Below are positions 33,716-43,368 of a stretch of DNA of 64,000 bases, piece after piece (position 1 is the first letter of the stretch; every line of letters begins with the position of its first letter). The notes under the pieces are model-generated. The model ran no database searches. It had not been told where the DNA came from and saw nothing but the letters and a program-made list of their open reading frames with translations. Source of the stretch: Novosphingobium terrae (GTDB taxonomy: Bacteria > Pseudomonadota > Alphaproteobacteria > Sphingomonadales > Sphingomonadaceae); assembly GCF_017163935.1 (NCBI RefSeq), contig NZ_JABVZR010000002.1, positions 1,674,001 through 1,738,000 on the forward strand, written 5' to 3'. The position numbers and the translations under genes are program-made.

Positions 33716-35680
33716 GTGGACGACGATTTCAAACCGCATCTCAGCCCGCCGCGCAGTCGGCCAGCCCCCAAACGATATCTCAGCCAGATCATCAAAGCGG
33801 CGCAGCGTTCAGCGCGCAAGCTCGGGCCACGCAGCCGTCGCTTCGACGGGAGCCGGATCGGGCGCGGCGCAGCGCGTGCCCGCGTGCTGGCTTCGGGGGA
33901 CCGTCATGCCGCCTTCCGGTCGCGCCGCGTGATCGTCAAGACAAGGCTGACCCTGCTGGGCAACAAGGGGCTCGCCGCCGCGCGGGCGCATCTGCGTTAC
34001 ATCGAGCGCGATGGCGTCTCCCGTAGCGGCGAGCCCGGGCAGCTCTATGGCGCCGAGGTCGATCAGGCAGATCGCGACGCCTTCCTCGATCGCTGCGACG
34101 AGGACCGTCACCAGTTCCGCTTCATCGTCTCCCCGGAGGACGGCGACCAGTACGACGATCTCAAGTCCTTCACCCGCCGCCTCATGACACGAATGGAAGA
34201 GGATCTGGACACGAAGCTCGATTGGGTGGCGGTGGATCACTACAACACCGGCCATCCCCACACCCATATCGTGCTGCGCGGCAAGGATGATATGGGGCAG
34301 AATCTGGTGATTGCCCGCGAGTATATCTCGCATGGTTTGCGCGAACATGCGATGCGCATCGCGACCCTCGATCTCGGGCCGCGGACCGACCTCGAAATCG
34401 AGCAGCGTCTCATGCGCGATATGGAGGCTGAACGGCTGACAGCCATCGATCGCCAGTTGCTGCGCGACATGGATGGGGAAAGGACAGTCTCCTCCCATGC
34501 CGGGCGCGCGATGGACCAGACCTTGCGGACCGGACGGTTGCGCAAGCTGGAGAGCATGGGGCTGGCCGAGCCGGTGACTGGGGATCGCTGGCGCGTTGTT
34601 GACGATCTCGAGGGCACGCTTCGCCGAATGGGGGAACGCGGGGATATCATCCGCACGATGCAGCGCGATCTGGCGACGCGGAAGCTGGCGCGCTCTCCTG
34701 CCGATCAGGCCATCTACGATCCGGGAGCCGCCAATGCCCGACCCATCGTCGGGCGGGTCGTGATGCGGGGCCTCGCCGATGAGCTTGAGGATCGCCATTA
34801 CCTCATCGTTGATGCGATCGATGGGCGCACCCATTATGCGCCGATCGGGCGAGGAGAGGCGACCGGTCCGTTGCCCACCGGCGCGATCGTGCGCATCGCT
34901 CCGCGCTCGGCAGGCATGCGGGACGTCGACCGCACCATCATGGATGTCGCGGCAGCCCATGGTGGGCGCTACAGCCTCGATATCCACCTGCGGCACGACC
35001 CGCAGGTCAGCGAGGCTTTCGCGCAGACTCATGTCCGGCGGCTGGAAGCCATGCGTCGCATAACACGCGGCATCGACCGCGAGGATGATGGGAGCTGGGT
35101 GATCGCGCCCGATCATCTCGACAAGGTTACGGCGTTCGAAGCCCGGCAACAGCGCGACCGGCCTGTCGATGTCGAGACCCTGTCCCCCCTGCCATTGGGC
35201 AAGTTGGCCGATCTGGATGCAGCGACGGTGCTGGATCGGGAACTGACCGCGTCTGCACCCATGCCTCTGCGCGATGCCGGATTTGGCAAGGACCTGCGCA
35301 CGGCGCTCATCGCGCGGCGGCAATGGCTCATCGAGCAGGATCTGGCGCGAGAACATGCAGGGCAGACCACCTACCGGCAGGATATGCTGGAGGTCTTACG
35401 GCGCCGCGAATTGCTGCGTGTGGCGAGCGGTCTGTCCAAGGTTCTGGAGCGTCCCTTTGTCGAGATGAAGCCGGGCGAACGGATCGAAGGGCGATTGCTG
35501 CGCAGCATCGAACTGGCGAGCGGCAAGCACGCCCTCGTCGAGCGGTCGCGTGATTTCACGCTGGTGCCTTGGCGCGAGGTTCTTGAACGCCGTATCGGCC
35601 AGACGGTGTCCGGCATCATGCGGGAGGGGCCCATAAGCTGGAATTTTGGTCCTGAACGAGGCGGTCCAAATATCTCATGA
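33716..35680 (+). CDS. VirD2-type relaxase/mobilisation nuclease (DUF3363)
   Basis: 654 residues. Nicks oriT and pilots the transferred strand. The relaxase domain has RFIVSPEDGDQYDDLKSF, DWVAVDHYNTGHPHTHIVLRG with metal-binding H175, H180, H182 and H184 (HxHxH), and NLVIAREYISHG. The long C-terminal DUF3363 region follows (LRDMDGERTVSSHAGRAMDQ; ETLSPLPLGKLADL). The start is GTG 33716, preceded by GGAAGGATAG. The N-terminal basic, Arg-rich segment (SARKLGPRSRRF) is typical. It is the first gene of the transfer block on +. Confidence 0.92.
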   Translation: MDDDFKPHLSPPRSRPAPKRYLSQIIKAAQRSARKLGPRSRRFDGSRIGRGAARARVLASGDRHAAFRSRRVIVKTRLTLLGNKGLAAARAHLRYIERDGVSRSGEPGQLYGAEVDQADRDAFLDRCDEDRHQFRFIVSPEDGDQYDDLKSFTRRLMTRMEEDLDTKLDWVAVDHYNTGHPHTHIVLRGKDDMGQNLVIAREYISHGLREHAMRIATLDLGPRTDLEIEQRLMRDMEAERLTAIDRQLLRDMDGERTVSSHAGRAMDQTLRTGRLRKLESMGLAEPVTGDRWRVVDDLEGTLRRMGERGDIIRTMQRDLATRKLARSPADQAIYDPGAANARPIVGRVVMRGLADELEDRHYLIVDAIDGRTHYAPIGRGEATGPLPTGAIVRIAPRSAGMRDVDRTIMDVAAAHGGRYSLDIHLRHDPQVSEAFAQTHVRRLEAMRRITRGIDREDDGSWVIAPDHLDKVTAFEARQQRDRPVDVETLSPLPLGKLADLDAATVLDRELTASAPMPLRDAGFGKDLRTALIARRQWLIEQDLAREHAGQTTYRQDMLEVLRRRELLRVASGLSKVLERPFVEMKPGERIEGRLLRSIELASGKHALVERSRDFTLVPWREVLERRIGQTVSGIMREGPISWNFGPERGGPNIS

Positions 35681-35848
35681 CAAGACGTGGCCGATCGCAA
35701 CAAAGCCTGGCGAATCGGGACTTCGTGGCGAACGCTCGAAGGCGATCGTGTGTGGCATATTCCGGCATCGGGTCGTGAGAGACAGCAAAAAGTAGGTTCG
35801 GGACCACGAAGAGACCCTAACGCTCATCCGGCGGGTCATGCGACTCTT

Positions 35849-35871
35849 GGGAGGCAGGAAATAAGCCTCCC
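35849..35871 (+). promoter_or_regulatory. Small dyad before traG
   Basis: GGGAGGC (35849-35855) and GCCTCCC (35865-35871) form a 7-bp hairpin immediately upstream of the traG ribosome site (GGAG, 35876). It could modulate translation of the coupling protein. Confidence 0.3.
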
Positions 35872-35886
35872 TCTCGGAGACCTCCC

Positions 35887-37944
35887 ATGACCCCGACAAA
35901 GCTGTTGCTCGGCCAGATTCTGGTCGTGTTTTCGATCGTGCTCGCCGGTATCTGGTTCGCCACACAGTGGGCGGCCTGGCATCTGGCCTATCAGCCGGAA
36001 CTGGGCAGCCCCTGGTTCAGCATCGGCGCGATCCACCTCTATCGGCCATGGGCGATCTTCGTCTGGTGGTATCACTTCGACGCCTACGCCCCCCACATCT
36101 TCACCCAGTCCGGGGTGATCGCGGGGGCCAGCGGCTTCATGGGCTGCGGCGCGGCGATCTTCGGATCGCTGTGGCGGGCGCGGCAGTCGAAGAACGTCAC
36201 CACCTACGGTTCGGCGCGCTGGGCAGAGCCGTGTGAGGTCGAGCGGGCAGGGCTCCACAGGGACGCAGGCATCTTCCTTGGCGCGCTGGGCGGCCGCTAT
36301 CTGCGTCACGACGGGCCCGAGCATATCATGGCCTTTGCGCCAACCCGTTCGGGCAAGGGCGTCGGCCTCGTGGTGCCGACCCTGCTTTCCTGGACTGGCT
36401 CTACGGTCATTCACGACATCAAGGGCGAGAACTGGGAGCTCACCGCCGGTTGGCGCGCGCTCTTCAGCCACACGCTGCTTTTCAACCCGACCGATGTCCG
36501 CTCCGCCCATTACAATCCCCTGCTGGAGGTCCGCCGCGGCGAGAATGAGGTTCGCGATGTCCAGAACATCGCCGACATCCTCGTCGATCCCGAGGGCGCG
36601 CTCGAACGCCGTAGCCATTGGGAAAAGACCAGCCACTCCCTGCTGGTGGGCGCGATCCTCCATGTGCTCTATGCCGAAGAGGACAAGACGCTGGCGCGCG
36701 TCGCGACCTTCCTGTCCGACCCGCAGCGCCCCTTCACCGCCACGCTCAAGGCGATGATGAGCACCAATCACCTCGGCACGCCCAGGAAGCCAAGGGTTCA
36801 TCCGGTTGTGGCCTCCGCTGCGCGTGAAGTCCTCAACAAGAGCGAGAACGAGCGGTCGGGCGTGCTCTCCACCGCCATGTCCTTCCTCGGGCTTTACCGC
36901 GACCCCACCGTGGCCGAGGTCACCTCGCGCTGCGACTGGCGCATCGCGGATCTGGTCGAAGCTGAGCGCCCCTGCTCGCTCTACCTCGTCATCCCGCCTT
37001 CGGACATCAGCCGCACCAAGCCGCTGGTGCGCCTCATCCTCAACCAGATCGGTCGGCGCCTCACCGAAAAGCTCGAAGGGCAGGGGAGCAAGTCGGGTCG
37101 GCACCAGCTGCTTATGATGCTCGACGAGTTTCCCGCGCTCGGTCGCCTGGATTTCTTCGAGACCAGTCTCGCCTTCATGGCCGGCTACGGCGTGCGTGCG
37201 GTGTTGATCGCCCAGAGCCTCAACCAGATCGACAAGGCTTACGGCGAATTCAATTCGATCCTCGACAACTGCCATGTCCGCGTCGCCTTCGCCACCAATG
37301 ACGAGCGCACCGCCCGGCGCATCTCCGACGCGCTGGGGCAGGCCACCGAGCAGCGCGCGATGCGCAACTATGCCGGGCACCGCCTCGCCCCCTGGCTGGC
37401 CCATGTCATGGTCAGCCGTCAGGAGACAGCCCGGCCGCTGCTGACCCAGGGCGAGGTGATGCAGCTGCCCGCCACCGATGAGCTGGTCATGATCGCCGGG
37501 CTTGAACCGATCCGCGCCAAGAAGCTGCGCTATTACGCCGATCAGAACTTCCTGACCCGGCTGCTGCCGGTGCCCGATCTCAGTGTGAAGGCCAAGGGGC
37601 TTCGCCGCTATCCCGACGCGCCGCCCGCCCGCACCAATCCGTGGGGATCCATCGCCCGCCGTCCCGATGCCCGGCTGGCCGCGAGCCTCGCGGCAACGAA
37701 GGAAGAGCGCGACGGCGGTCTTGAGCAGCAGCGCCACCCGGCGATCGAAGAGCCCGAGCGCAAGCCCGAGCCGCCCCGCCAGCTCGATCTGCTCGGTCTC
37801 GATCGCGACGACGCCGATCCGGTTAGCGACAAGCGCGCCATGGATCAGGCCGGCCAGCAGACCGCCGTCACCCGCGCCCGGGCGATGAACGAGGGCGAAG
37901 GCCACACCCCTGGCGCGGGCCGTGATGCCCTGCCCAGCTTCTGA
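35887..37944 (+). CDS. traG: TraG/VirD4 type IV coupling protein
   Basis: 685 residues, the inner-membrane ATPase that links the relaxosome to the mating channel. Two N-terminal membrane helices (LLLGQILVVFSIVLAGIWF and AGASGFMGCGAAIFG). Walker A APTRSGKG with K157, and Walker B LLMMLDEFPALG with D413 and E414. TraG landmarks also include HDIKGENWELTAG, LFNPTDVRSAHYNPL and AQSLNQIDKAYG. The C-terminal tail is hydrophilic and variable. A GGAG ribosome site lies in front. Its position between relaxase and trb genes matches the Ti/RP4-type layout. Confidence 0.95.
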   Translation: MTPTKLLLGQILVVFSIVLAGIWFATQWAAWHLAYQPELGSPWFSIGAIHLYRPWAIFVWWYHFDAYAPHIFTQSGVIAGASGFMGCGAAIFGSLWRARQSKNVTTYGSARWAEPCEVERAGLHRDAGIFLGALGGRYLRHDGPEHIMAFAPTRSGKGVGLVVPTLLSWTGSTVIHDIKGENWELTAGWRALFSHTLLFNPTDVRSAHYNPLLEVRRGENEVRDVQNIADILVDPEGALERRSHWEKTSHSLLVGAILHVLYAEEDKTLARVATFLSDPQRPFTATLKAMMSTNHLGTPRKPRVHPVVASAAREVLNKSENERSGVLSTAMSFLGLYRDPTVAEVTSRCDWRIADLVEAERPCSLYLVIPPSDISRTKPLVRLILNQIGRRLTEKLEGQGSKSGRHQLLMMLDEFPALGRLDFFETSLAFMAGYGVRAVLIAQSLNQIDKAYGEFNSILDNCHVRVAFATNDERTARRISDALGQATEQRAMRNYAGHRLAPWLAHVMVSRQETARPLLTQGEVMQLPATDELVMIAGLEPIRAKKLRYYADQNFLTRLLPVPDLSVKAKGLRRYPDAPPARTNPWGSIARRPDARLAASLAATKEERDGGLEQQRHPAIEEPERKPEPPRQLDLLGLDRDDADPVSDKRAMDQAGQQTAVTRARAMNEGEGHTPGAGRDALPSF

Positions 37945-37957
37945 CGGAGACCCGGCG

Positions 37958-38383
37958 ATGACCACCCAGAGCAAATCCAGGCCTGTGCGCTACCAGCTGT
38001 TCCTTCCCCAGGATTTGAGCCAGCGTCTTGAGACGCTGGCCGCCCGGCCGGGCGCCTCGAAATCCGGCATTCTCACCGATGCACTCACCGCCTGGCTCAA
38101 CCGGCAAGGTGCCAGCGATCTGGAACAGCGCTTCGCCCACCGGCTCGACCGCATGTCCCTGGCGCTGGGGAGGGTTGAACGCGACGGCCATGTGCTTCTT
38201 GAAAGCCTTGCTCTTTTCATCCGCTACGAGCTGATGGTGCAGGCCCCGCTGGCCGATACCGACGACGCGGCGCGTGCTGTCGGTCGCGATCGCTTCAATG
38301 CCTTTGTCGCCCGTGTTGGCGAAGCCATGGCGGCAGGGCAGCGCAGCTTTCCCGTGCCCCAGGCGCTGGAGCGCCGGTCGTGA
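37958..38383 (+). CDS. CopG/ribbon-helix-helix protein of the trb operon
   Basis: 141 residues. A short ribbon-helix-helix motif opens the protein (VRYQLFLPQDLSQRLETLA, then KSGILTDALTAWL), followed by a helical C-terminal part. Genes of this type usually lie between traG and trbB in alphaproteobacterial ICEs and may repress the trb operon. ATG 37958 has a GGAGA ribosome site; the stop overlaps the trbB GTG by four bases. Confidence 0.8.
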   Translation: MTTQSKSRPVRYQLFLPQDLSQRLETLAARPGASKSGILTDALTAWLNRQGASDLEQRFAHRLDRMSLALGRVERDGHVLLESLALFIRYELMVQAPLADTDDAARAVGRDRFNAFVARVGEAMAAGQRSFPVPQALERRS

Positions 38384-39399
38384 GTGCTGCGCCCCTGGCT
38401 CTGTCGGCCGAGCGCAGCCGATCCATGCTGCGCACCGCGATGGGCCCCGTCATCGGCGCGGCTCTGGCCGATCCTGCGGTTGTCGAGATCATGGTCAATC
38501 CCGATGGCCGCCTGTGGGTCGATCGGCTGGGTGAGGGACGCAGCGACACCGGTTCGCTTTACGAGCCTGCCCAGATCGAGCGGATCATCCGGCTGGTTGC
38601 CAGCCACGCCCGCGCGGAAACCCATGCCGGCGCGCCGATCATTTCGGCCGAGCTGCCGCCGCATGGCGAGGGGGCAGGCGAACGCTTCGAGGGCGTGCTA
38701 CCGCCCGTCAGTCTCGCGCCCTGCTTCTCGATCCGCAAGCCTGCCGCCCGGATCTACCTCCTCCACGACTATGTGCGCGACGGGCTGATGGGAGCCGAAA
38801 TCGCGCTCCACCTGGCGAAGGCGGTGGCCGAGCGCCGCAACATCCTGATCGTTGGCGGCACCAGCTCGGGCAAGACGACGCTGGCCAATGCGCTGCTCGC
38901 CGAGATGGCGCATCTGGGCGACCGGGTGATCCTGATCGAGGACACCCGTGAGCTGCAATGCGCCGCGCCCGATGTCGTCGCGCTGCGCACCCGCCCCGCG
39001 CTCGCCGTCGGCACGAGCGGCGTCACCATGGCCGATCTGCTGCGCTCCACCCTGCGCCTGCGGCCTGACCGCATCGTTGTGGGCGAGGTGCGCGGCGCCG
39101 AAGCGCTCGACATGCTCAAGGCCTGGAACACCGGCCATCCCGGCGGGATCGCCACGGTCCACGCCAACAACGCGATCGCCGGCCTCTACCGGCTCGAAAG
39201 CCTGGTGCAGGAGAGCGTGATCACTGTGCCCCGGCGCCTGATCGCCGAGGCCATCGATCTGATCGTCTTTATCGCCGGGCGCGGTCGCGCGCGCCGCGTG
39301 GAGGCGATCGCCGAAGTCCGGGGGCTCGATCCCCAGGGCAACTACGAGGTCGCGGACCTCACCCCAGCATCCCCCACACCATCTTCAGGAGACTTGTGA
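38380..39399 (+). CDS. trbB: TrbB conjugal-transfer ATPase (VirB11 type)
   Basis: 339 residues, hexameric ATPase energising pilus assembly and substrate transfer at the inner membrane. Walker A is VGGTSSGKTT (K165), with an Asp box in LIEDTRELQC and Walker B-like RPDRIVVGEVRG; the His box is NTGHPGGIATVHANN. The start is GTG 38380 overlapping the previous stop. The C-terminal 20 residues are Pro/Ser-rich and divergent. First of the nine-gene trb set in Ti order. Confidence 0.95.
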   Translation: MSAAPLALSAERSRSMLRTAMGPVIGAALADPAVVEIMVNPDGRLWVDRLGEGRSDTGSLYEPAQIERIIRLVASHARAETHAGAPIISAELPPHGEGAGERFEGVLPPVSLAPCFSIRKPAARIYLLHDYVRDGLMGAEIALHLAKAVAERRNILIVGGTSSGKTTLANALLAEMAHLGDRVILIEDTRELQCAAPDVVALRTRPALAVGTSGVTMADLLRSTLRLRPDRIVVGEVRGAEALDMLKAWNTGHPGGIATVHANNAIAGLYRLESLVQESVITVPRRLIAEAIDLIVFIAGRGRARRVEAIAEVRGLDPQGNYEVADLTPASPTPSSGDL

Positions 39400-39746
39400 T
39401 GACGATCCCTTCGCATGCCCCGCGTATCTCTGCGCAGCGTCAGATCCTGCTGCCCGGCATGGCTCTGGCCCTGTCGTTGGCCTTTGCCGCCAATGCCTTC
39501 GCCTCCGGCACCGGCATGCCGTGGGAAACGCCGCTCAACAACATTCTGGAGTCAGTCCAGGGCCCGGTCGCCAAGATCATCGCGGTGATCATCATCATCA
39601 CCACCGGCCTGACCCTGGCCTTCGGTGAAACCTCGGGCGGCTTCCGGCGGCTGATCCAGATCGTCTTCGGGCTCTCGATCGCCTTTGCCGCCTCCAGCTT
39701 CTTCCTCACCTTCTTCAGCTTCGGTGGTGGAGCCCTGGTCGCATGA
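39399..39746 (+). CDS. trbC: TrbC major pilin (VirB2 type)
   Basis: 115 residues. A signal peptide (LLPGMALALSLAFAANAFASG) and two membrane helices (VAKIIAVIIIITTGLTLAFG and LIQIVFGLSIAFAASSFFLTFFSF). TrbC is cleaved and cyclised by the TraF peptidase in RP4/Ti systems; no traF is present in this window. ATG 39399 overlaps the trbB stop by one base and follows AGGAG. The next gene overlaps by four bases. Confidence 0.9.
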   Translation: MTIPSHAPRISAQRQILLPGMALALSLAFAANAFASGTGMPWETPLNNILESVQGPVAKIIAVIIIITTGLTLAFGETSGGFRRLIQIVFGLSIAFAASSFFLTFFSFGGGALVA

Positions 39747-40027
39747 GCGGGCTCGGCAGCCCGGCGCAGGGCTCCATCGAGGGCTTCGAGGTGCCGCTGC
39801 ACCGGTCGCTGACCGAGCCGATCCTGCTGGGCGGCGCGCCGCGCGCGATTGCCATCGTCAATGGCACGCTGGCCGCCGCCCTCGGTCTTGGCCTCCAGCA
39901 ATGGATCGCCGGCCTCGCGGCCTGGGCGCTGGGCCACACGCTGGCCGTCTTCGCAGCCCGCCGTGACCCCGATTTCGCGACGGTGCTGGTGCGGCACCTG
40001 CGCCAGAAAGGATATCTGACATGCTGA
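39743..40027 (+). CDS. trbD: TrbD inner-membrane component (VirB3 type)
   Basis: 94 residues with the VirB3 layout: an N-terminal EGFEVPLHRSLTEPILLGGAPRA segment and two membrane helices (IAIVNGTLAAALGLGL and WIAGLAAWALGHTLAVF). It anchors the TrbE ATPase. Overlaps both trbC and trbE, confirming a tightly coupled operon. Confidence 0.92.
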   Translation: MSGLGSPAQGSIEGFEVPLHRSLTEPILLGGAPRAIAIVNGTLAAALGLGLQQWIAGLAAWALGHTLAVFAARRDPDFATVLVRHLRQKGYLTC

Positions 40028-42459
40028 ACCTGCGGGAATATCGCAACCGGGCCGACCGGCTTGCCGATCATCTGCCATGGGCCGCTCTGGTGGCGCCGGG
40101 CGTCGTGCTCAACAAGGATGGCAGCTTCCTGCGGGTGCTGCGCTTTCGCGGACCGGATCTCGACTCCGCCACGCAGGCCGAGCTGGTCGCGGTCTGCGCC
40201 CGGGCCAACAACGTCCTGCGGCGTTTCGGGTCGGGCTGGGCGCTTCATATCGAGGCGCAGCGCCGGGAAGCGGCGGCATACCCCGCGAGCAGTTTTCCCG
40301 ATCCGGCCAGCTGGCTGGTCGATCAGGAGCGGCGGGCCGATTTCGAGGCGGCGGGCACGCACTTCGAGAGCCTGTATTTCCTGAGCCTCACGTTCCTGCC
40401 GCCGCCCGATCAGGCCGATGCCGCCGGGCGCGCGCTGGTCGAGCGCAGCAAGGATGTGACGGGGCGCGACTGGCGGCAGGCGCTCGATCGCTTCATTGGG
40501 GAGACGGATCGGGCGCTGGATCTGTTCGCAGGCTTCATGCCCGAGATTGCCCCGCTCGACGACGGCGAGACGCTGACCTTCCTGCATGCTGCCATCTCGG
40601 CGCGCCCGCATGAGGTCGCCGTGCCCGAGACGCCCATGTATCTCGACGGACTGCTGGCCGACACGCCGCTCACCGGCGGGCTCGAACCGCGCCTGGGCGA
40701 CCTGCATCTGCGCACGCTCTCCATCCTGGGCTTTCCGGGACTGTCCCGGCCCGGCTTCCTTGATGCTCTCAACCGTCAGGACTTCGCCTATCGCTGGGTG
40801 ACCCGCTTTATCTCGCTCGACAAGACCGATGCCACCCGCGAACTGACCCGGCTGCGGCGGCAGTGGTTCAACAAGCGCAAGTCGATCACCGCTCTGCTGC
40901 GCGAGGTGATGTACAATCAGCCCGTCCAGCTCATGGACAGCGATGCCGACAACAAGATGGTCGACGCCGATCTGGCGCTGCAGGCGCTGGGCGGGGATCA
41001 CGTCGCCTTCGGCTACCTCACCACCACCATCACGGTGGCGGATGCGGACAAGACCCGCGTCGAGGACAAGCTGCGCGCCGTCGAGCGGATCGTCAACGGT
41101 CTGGGCTTCACCGCGATCCGCGAAGGCATCAATGCCGTGGAGGCCTGGCTTTCCAGCCTGCCGGGACAGGTCTACGCCAATGTGCGTCAGCCGCTGGTCC
41201 ATACACTCAACCTGGCCCATTTGATGCCGTTGTCCTCGGTCTGGGCCGGTCCGGCGCGCAACACCCATCTGCATGGACCTCCGCTGCTCCACGCCCGCAC
41301 CAGCGGATCGACGCCCTTCCGCCTTTCGACGCATGTCGGCGATGTCGGCCACATGATGATCGCCGGGCCGACCGGGGCAGGGAAGTCAGTGCTGCTGGCG
41401 ATGCTGGTGCTCCAGTTCCGTCGCTACATAGGCAGCCAGATCTACATCTTCGACAAAGGCCTGTCGGCGCGGGCGGCCGTGCTGGCGATGGGCGGCATCC
41501 ACCACGCCCTCGGTCTGGGCGGAGCCGGCGAGGGGGCAAGCATCGCCTTCCAGCCGCTGCGCCATATCGACCGGCTCGACGAACGGGCCTGGGCCGGCGA
41601 GTGGATCGGTGCCCTGATGGCGCAGGAAACCATCCAGCTCACCCCTGACGTCAAGGACATGATCTGGTCGGCGCTGACGAGTCTGGCCAGCGCGCCGGAG
41701 GCCGAGCGCACGCTCACCGGTCTGTCGCTGCTGCTGCAATCCTCCAGGCTCCGCTCAGCCCTGGCGCCCTACACGCTGGAGGGGCCCTTCGGGGCAATGC
41801 TCGATGCCGCAAGCGATGACTTTCATGCGGCAGATGTCCAGTGCTTCGAGACCGAGGCGCTGATGGGGCAGGCCGGGGCGGTCGCCCCGGTGCTAACCTA
41901 TCTCTTCCATCGCCTCGGCGAACGCTTCAACGGACGGCCCACGCTGCTGGTGCTCGACGAGGCATGGGTCTTTCTCGATCATCCGCTCTTTGCCGCCCGC
42001 ATCCGCGAATGGCTCAAGGTGCTGCGCAAGAAGAATGTCTCGGTGGTCTTTGCCACCCAGAGTCTGGCCGACATCGCCGACAGCGCCATTGCCCCCGCCA
42101 TCATTGAAAGCTGCCCCCAGCGCATTCTGCTGCCCAATGATCGCGCTGTCGAACCGCAGAGCCGCGGCAGCTACGAAAGCTTTGGCCTCAGCGATCGACA
42201 GATCGAAGTGATCGCGCGGGCTACCCCCAAGCGGCACTATTATCTCCAATCCTCGCGCGGCAACCGCCTTTTCGAGCTGGGGCTGGGGCCGATCGCGCTG
42301 GCGCTGGCCGCAGCATCTGACCCCGACAGCCAGCGGTTGATCGATGAGCTGCTGGCGCAGGGGGCGGCATCATCCTTCCTCGCCCGCTTCCTTGTCGAGC
42401 GCGACCTCAACTGGGCCGTGCCGCTCATCGCCGAGTTTTCCGACCTTCCCACGCCTTGA
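40021..42459 (+). CDS. trbE: TrbE conjugal-transfer ATPase (VirB4 type)
   Basis: 812 residues, the largest mating-channel ATPase. It opens MLNLREYRNRADRLADHLPW, the VirB4 N-terminus. Walker A is IAGPTGAGKS with K456 and Walker B is LLVLDEAW with D646-E647; FATQSLADIADS follows. The C-terminal ATPase half is complete. Length and motif order are standard for the Ti/RP4 TrbE group. It starts seven bases inside trbD. Confidence 0.95.
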   Translation: MLNLREYRNRADRLADHLPWAALVAPGVVLNKDGSFLRVLRFRGPDLDSATQAELVAVCARANNVLRRFGSGWALHIEAQRREAAAYPASSFPDPASWLVDQERRADFEAAGTHFESLYFLSLTFLPPPDQADAAGRALVERSKDVTGRDWRQALDRFIGETDRALDLFAGFMPEIAPLDDGETLTFLHAAISARPHEVAVPETPMYLDGLLADTPLTGGLEPRLGDLHLRTLSILGFPGLSRPGFLDALNRQDFAYRWVTRFISLDKTDATRELTRLRRQWFNKRKSITALLREVMYNQPVQLMDSDADNKMVDADLALQALGGDHVAFGYLTTTITVADADKTRVEDKLRAVERIVNGLGFTAIREGINAVEAWLSSLPGQVYANVRQPLVHTLNLAHLMPLSSVWAGPARNTHLHGPPLLHARTSGSTPFRLSTHVGDVGHMMIAGPTGAGKSVLLAMLVLQFRRYIGSQIYIFDKGLSARAAVLAMGGIHHALGLGGAGEGASIAFQPLRHIDRLDERAWAGEWIGALMAQETIQLTPDVKDMIWSALTSLASAPEAERTLTGLSLLLQSSRLRSALAPYTLEGPFGAMLDAASDDFHAADVQCFETEALMGQAGAVAPVLTYLFHRLGERFNGRPTLLVLDEAWVFLDHPLFAARIREWLKVLRKKNVSVVFATQSLADIADSAIAPAIIESCPQRILLPNDRAVEPQSRGSYESFGLSDRQIEVIARATPKRHYYLQSSRGNRLFELGLGPIALALAAASDPDSQRLIDELLAQGAASSFLARFLVERDLNWAVPLIAEFSDLPTP

Positions 42460-42486
42460 ACCCGCCACCTGTCAGGAGAAAAAGCC

Positions 42487-43215
42487 ATGTCACGTCGATG
42501 GAAATCCATGCTCGCCGCGATGATCCCGCTGGCGCTGACCGCCACCCTCCCGGCCACGCCCGCACAGGCGCAGTTCGCGGGAACGGTCTTCGACCCGAGC
42601 AACTACAGCCAGAACATTCTGACTGCCGCGCGCACCCTCACGCAGATCAACAACCAGATCACCATGCTGCAAAATCAGGCGCAGGGGCTCATCAACCAGG
42701 CGAAAAACCTCGCCACCATCAATTTCCCCGAACTCACCGCGATCAGCCAGACGATCAATCAGGTGAACCAGCTGATGAGCCAGGCTCAGGCGATCCAGTT
42801 CAAGGTCGCCAACATCGACAGCCAGTTCAAATCTATGTTTCCCACGAGTTTCAATCAGGCGCTGACCGCCAACCAGCATGTCGCCGATGCGCGCTCCCGC
42901 CTGTCTGCCTCAATGACCGCCTTCCAGCACACGATGACGGTGCAGGCGCAGGTTGCCGAGAACATTGCGACCGACACCGCGACCCTTTCGACGCTGAGTG
43001 ATCGCAGCCAGAGCGCGCAGGGTGCCCTTCAGGCCCAGCAGGCGACGAACCAGCTGCTCGCCCTTGTCGCCAAGCAGCAGATGCAACTCCAGACCATGAT
43101 GGCGGCGCAATACCGCGCCGATGCCATCGACCGTGCCAACCGCACCCAGTCGCAGTCCGACGCGCAGGGCGCGGTCACCCAGTTTCTCGGCTCCGGCAGC
43201 GCCTACACACCCTGA
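42487..43215 (+). CDS. trbJ: TrbJ (VirB5-like pilus-associated protein)
   Basis: 242 residues with a signal peptide (MLAAMIPLALTATLPATPAQA). TrbJ features follow: FDPSNYSQNILTAARTLTQINNQI and a long Gln/Ala-rich coiled coil (QAQGLINQAKNLATINF). Exported; in VirB5 family members it is a minor pilus component involved in host contact. Good AGGAG ribosome site. The expected trbK does not follow. Confidence 0.9.
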   Translation: MSRRWKSMLAAMIPLALTATLPATPAQAQFAGTVFDPSNYSQNILTAARTLTQINNQITMLQNQAQGLINQAKNLATINFPELTAISQTINQVNQLMSQAQAIQFKVANIDSQFKSMFPTSFNQALTANQHVADARSRLSASMTAFQHTMTVQAQVAENIATDTATLSTLSDRSQSAQGALQAQQATNQLLALVAKQQMQLQTMMAAQYRADAIDRANRTQSQSDAQGAVTQFLGSGSAYTP

Positions 43216-43280
43216 GTAGCGGCTGCCTGAGGGCGGCGCCTCCCGGACGCAGGATGCCGGTTGAAGAGGTCGCCACCACT

Positions 43281-43323
43281 GTCGCGGGGCCTGCTGCCCG
43301 ACGCTCGAGGCGGGCCCCGCGAC
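43281..43323 (+). terminator. Stem-loop between trbJ and trbL
   Basis: GTCGCGGGGCC (43281-43291) pairs with GGCCCCGCGAC (43313-43323), an 11-bp perfect stem followed by CCTTTTG. It occupies the place where Ti-type operons carry trbK, and could reduce transcription of the distal trb genes. Confidence 0.55.
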
Positions 43324-43368
43324 CCTTTTGCCTGAACGCTACCTACGGCCCTGCAAGGACAAGCTCCC

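Noticed and set aside
35687..35890. Possible small gene between relaxase and traG
   Set aside because: No clear ribosome site or family; no traF-like Ser/Lys peptidase motif either.
35836..37974. 712-residue open frame antisense to traG
   Set aside because: Follows the wobble pattern of traG on the other strand; no recognisable domain.
39715..41352. 545-residue antisense frame over trbD/trbE
   Set aside because: Shadow frame of a conserved VirB4 ATPase; the His/Gln/Gly-rich composition is typical of antisense frames in GC-rich DNA.
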